A stretch of DNA of 44,356 nt from Clostridium sp. CAG:452 (GTDB lineage: Bacteria; Bacillota; Clostridia; TANB77; CAG-508), in assembly GCA_000434035.1 (NCBI GenBank), contig FR893524.1:146290-190645 (forward strand), written 5' to 3'. The notes under the pieces were generated by a model. The model had not been told where the DNA came from. It saw only the letters and a list, made by a program, of their open reading frames with translations, and made no database searches. Below are positions 44,272-44,356 of the stretch, piece by piece. A program made the translations under genes and the position numbers. How positions within the stretch are numbered: the first letter of the stretch is position 1; the number at the start of each line of letters is the position of its first letter.

Positions 44272-44356
44272 GTAGGGGTCGCCGCCCTCGACGACCCGCA
44301 ATTAAATTGTTGCAAAATATGTATATTGCAAGGTCTACAATGCCTTCGGGTCGCCG
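44272..44356. repeat. GTAGGGG-type GC-rich repeat at window end
   Basis: GTAGGGGTCGCCGCCC..GACGACCCGC, followed by TTGCAAAATATGTATATTGCAA (a palindrome) and GGGTCGCCG at the window edge; probably continues past the window. No gene after 44251. Confidence 0.65.

Overview
The window looks like a chromosome segment of an AT-rich, uncultured, gut-type Clostridia (Bacillota). The evidence is the Gram-positive PolC, strong AGGAGG ribosome binding sites, AGA-dominated arginine usage, class II CDP-diglyceride synthase/UppS/RseP order, a KGITLIAL-type prepilin leader, and GC-rich GTAGGGGC dispersed repeats. Nearly all genes lie on the + strand; one regulator is on the - strand.

Layout. 1-159: 3' end of an MtaB-like methylthiotransferase. 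348-728: unknown protein. 902-9114: a glycolytic cluster (gap, pgk, tpiA, gpmI, eno) interrupted by a NifU-like scaffold protein and a GGGtGRT protein. 9271-10904: a minimal SufC/SufB-type Fe-S pair. 10943-11121: tRNA-Gln(CUG), then a second tRNA 3' end built into a 43-nt-arm hairpin. 11345-14523: accessory genes, three sharing one C-terminal coiled-coil module, one carrying aromatic/glycine repeats. 14687-19727: AbrB-like regulator, ABC exporter, TraX-like and other membrane proteins; three genes here are broken (ABC ATPase frameshift, alpha/beta hydrolase and rsgA with internal deletions). 20018-24396: lysine/DAP operon (lysC, ddh, dapA, dapB, asd). Then a dicarboxylate symporter, a membrane XRE regulator, acyl-CoA ligase, pyrH-frr, an ECF sigma factor with a dockerin-bearing putative anti-sigma factor and two membrane-anchored proteins, uppS-cdsA-rseP-polC, a prepilin-like protein, and a two-component system.

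Main discovery. Six genes, including polC, cdsA, sufC and lysC, which are normally essential or central, are each interrupted by a +1 frameshift, and lysC has two. All seven shifts sit at an in-frame CGG codon. Skipping the C (or reading CGGN as four bases) restores the family sequence, with glycine at that position. A manual scan of CGG triplets found many out of frame, but none used as an ordinary sense codon in a recognised intact gene. CGT, CGC, CGA, AGA and AGG are all used in frame. The only two other in-frame CGGs lie in a decayed hydrolase and in a 54-codon unrecognised ORF. The simplest biological reading is that CGG is not a normal arginine codon in this organism and is a +1 recoding site. 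A sequence-specific insertion error must be excluded. The other broken genes in the window do not involve CGG, so they form a separate class.
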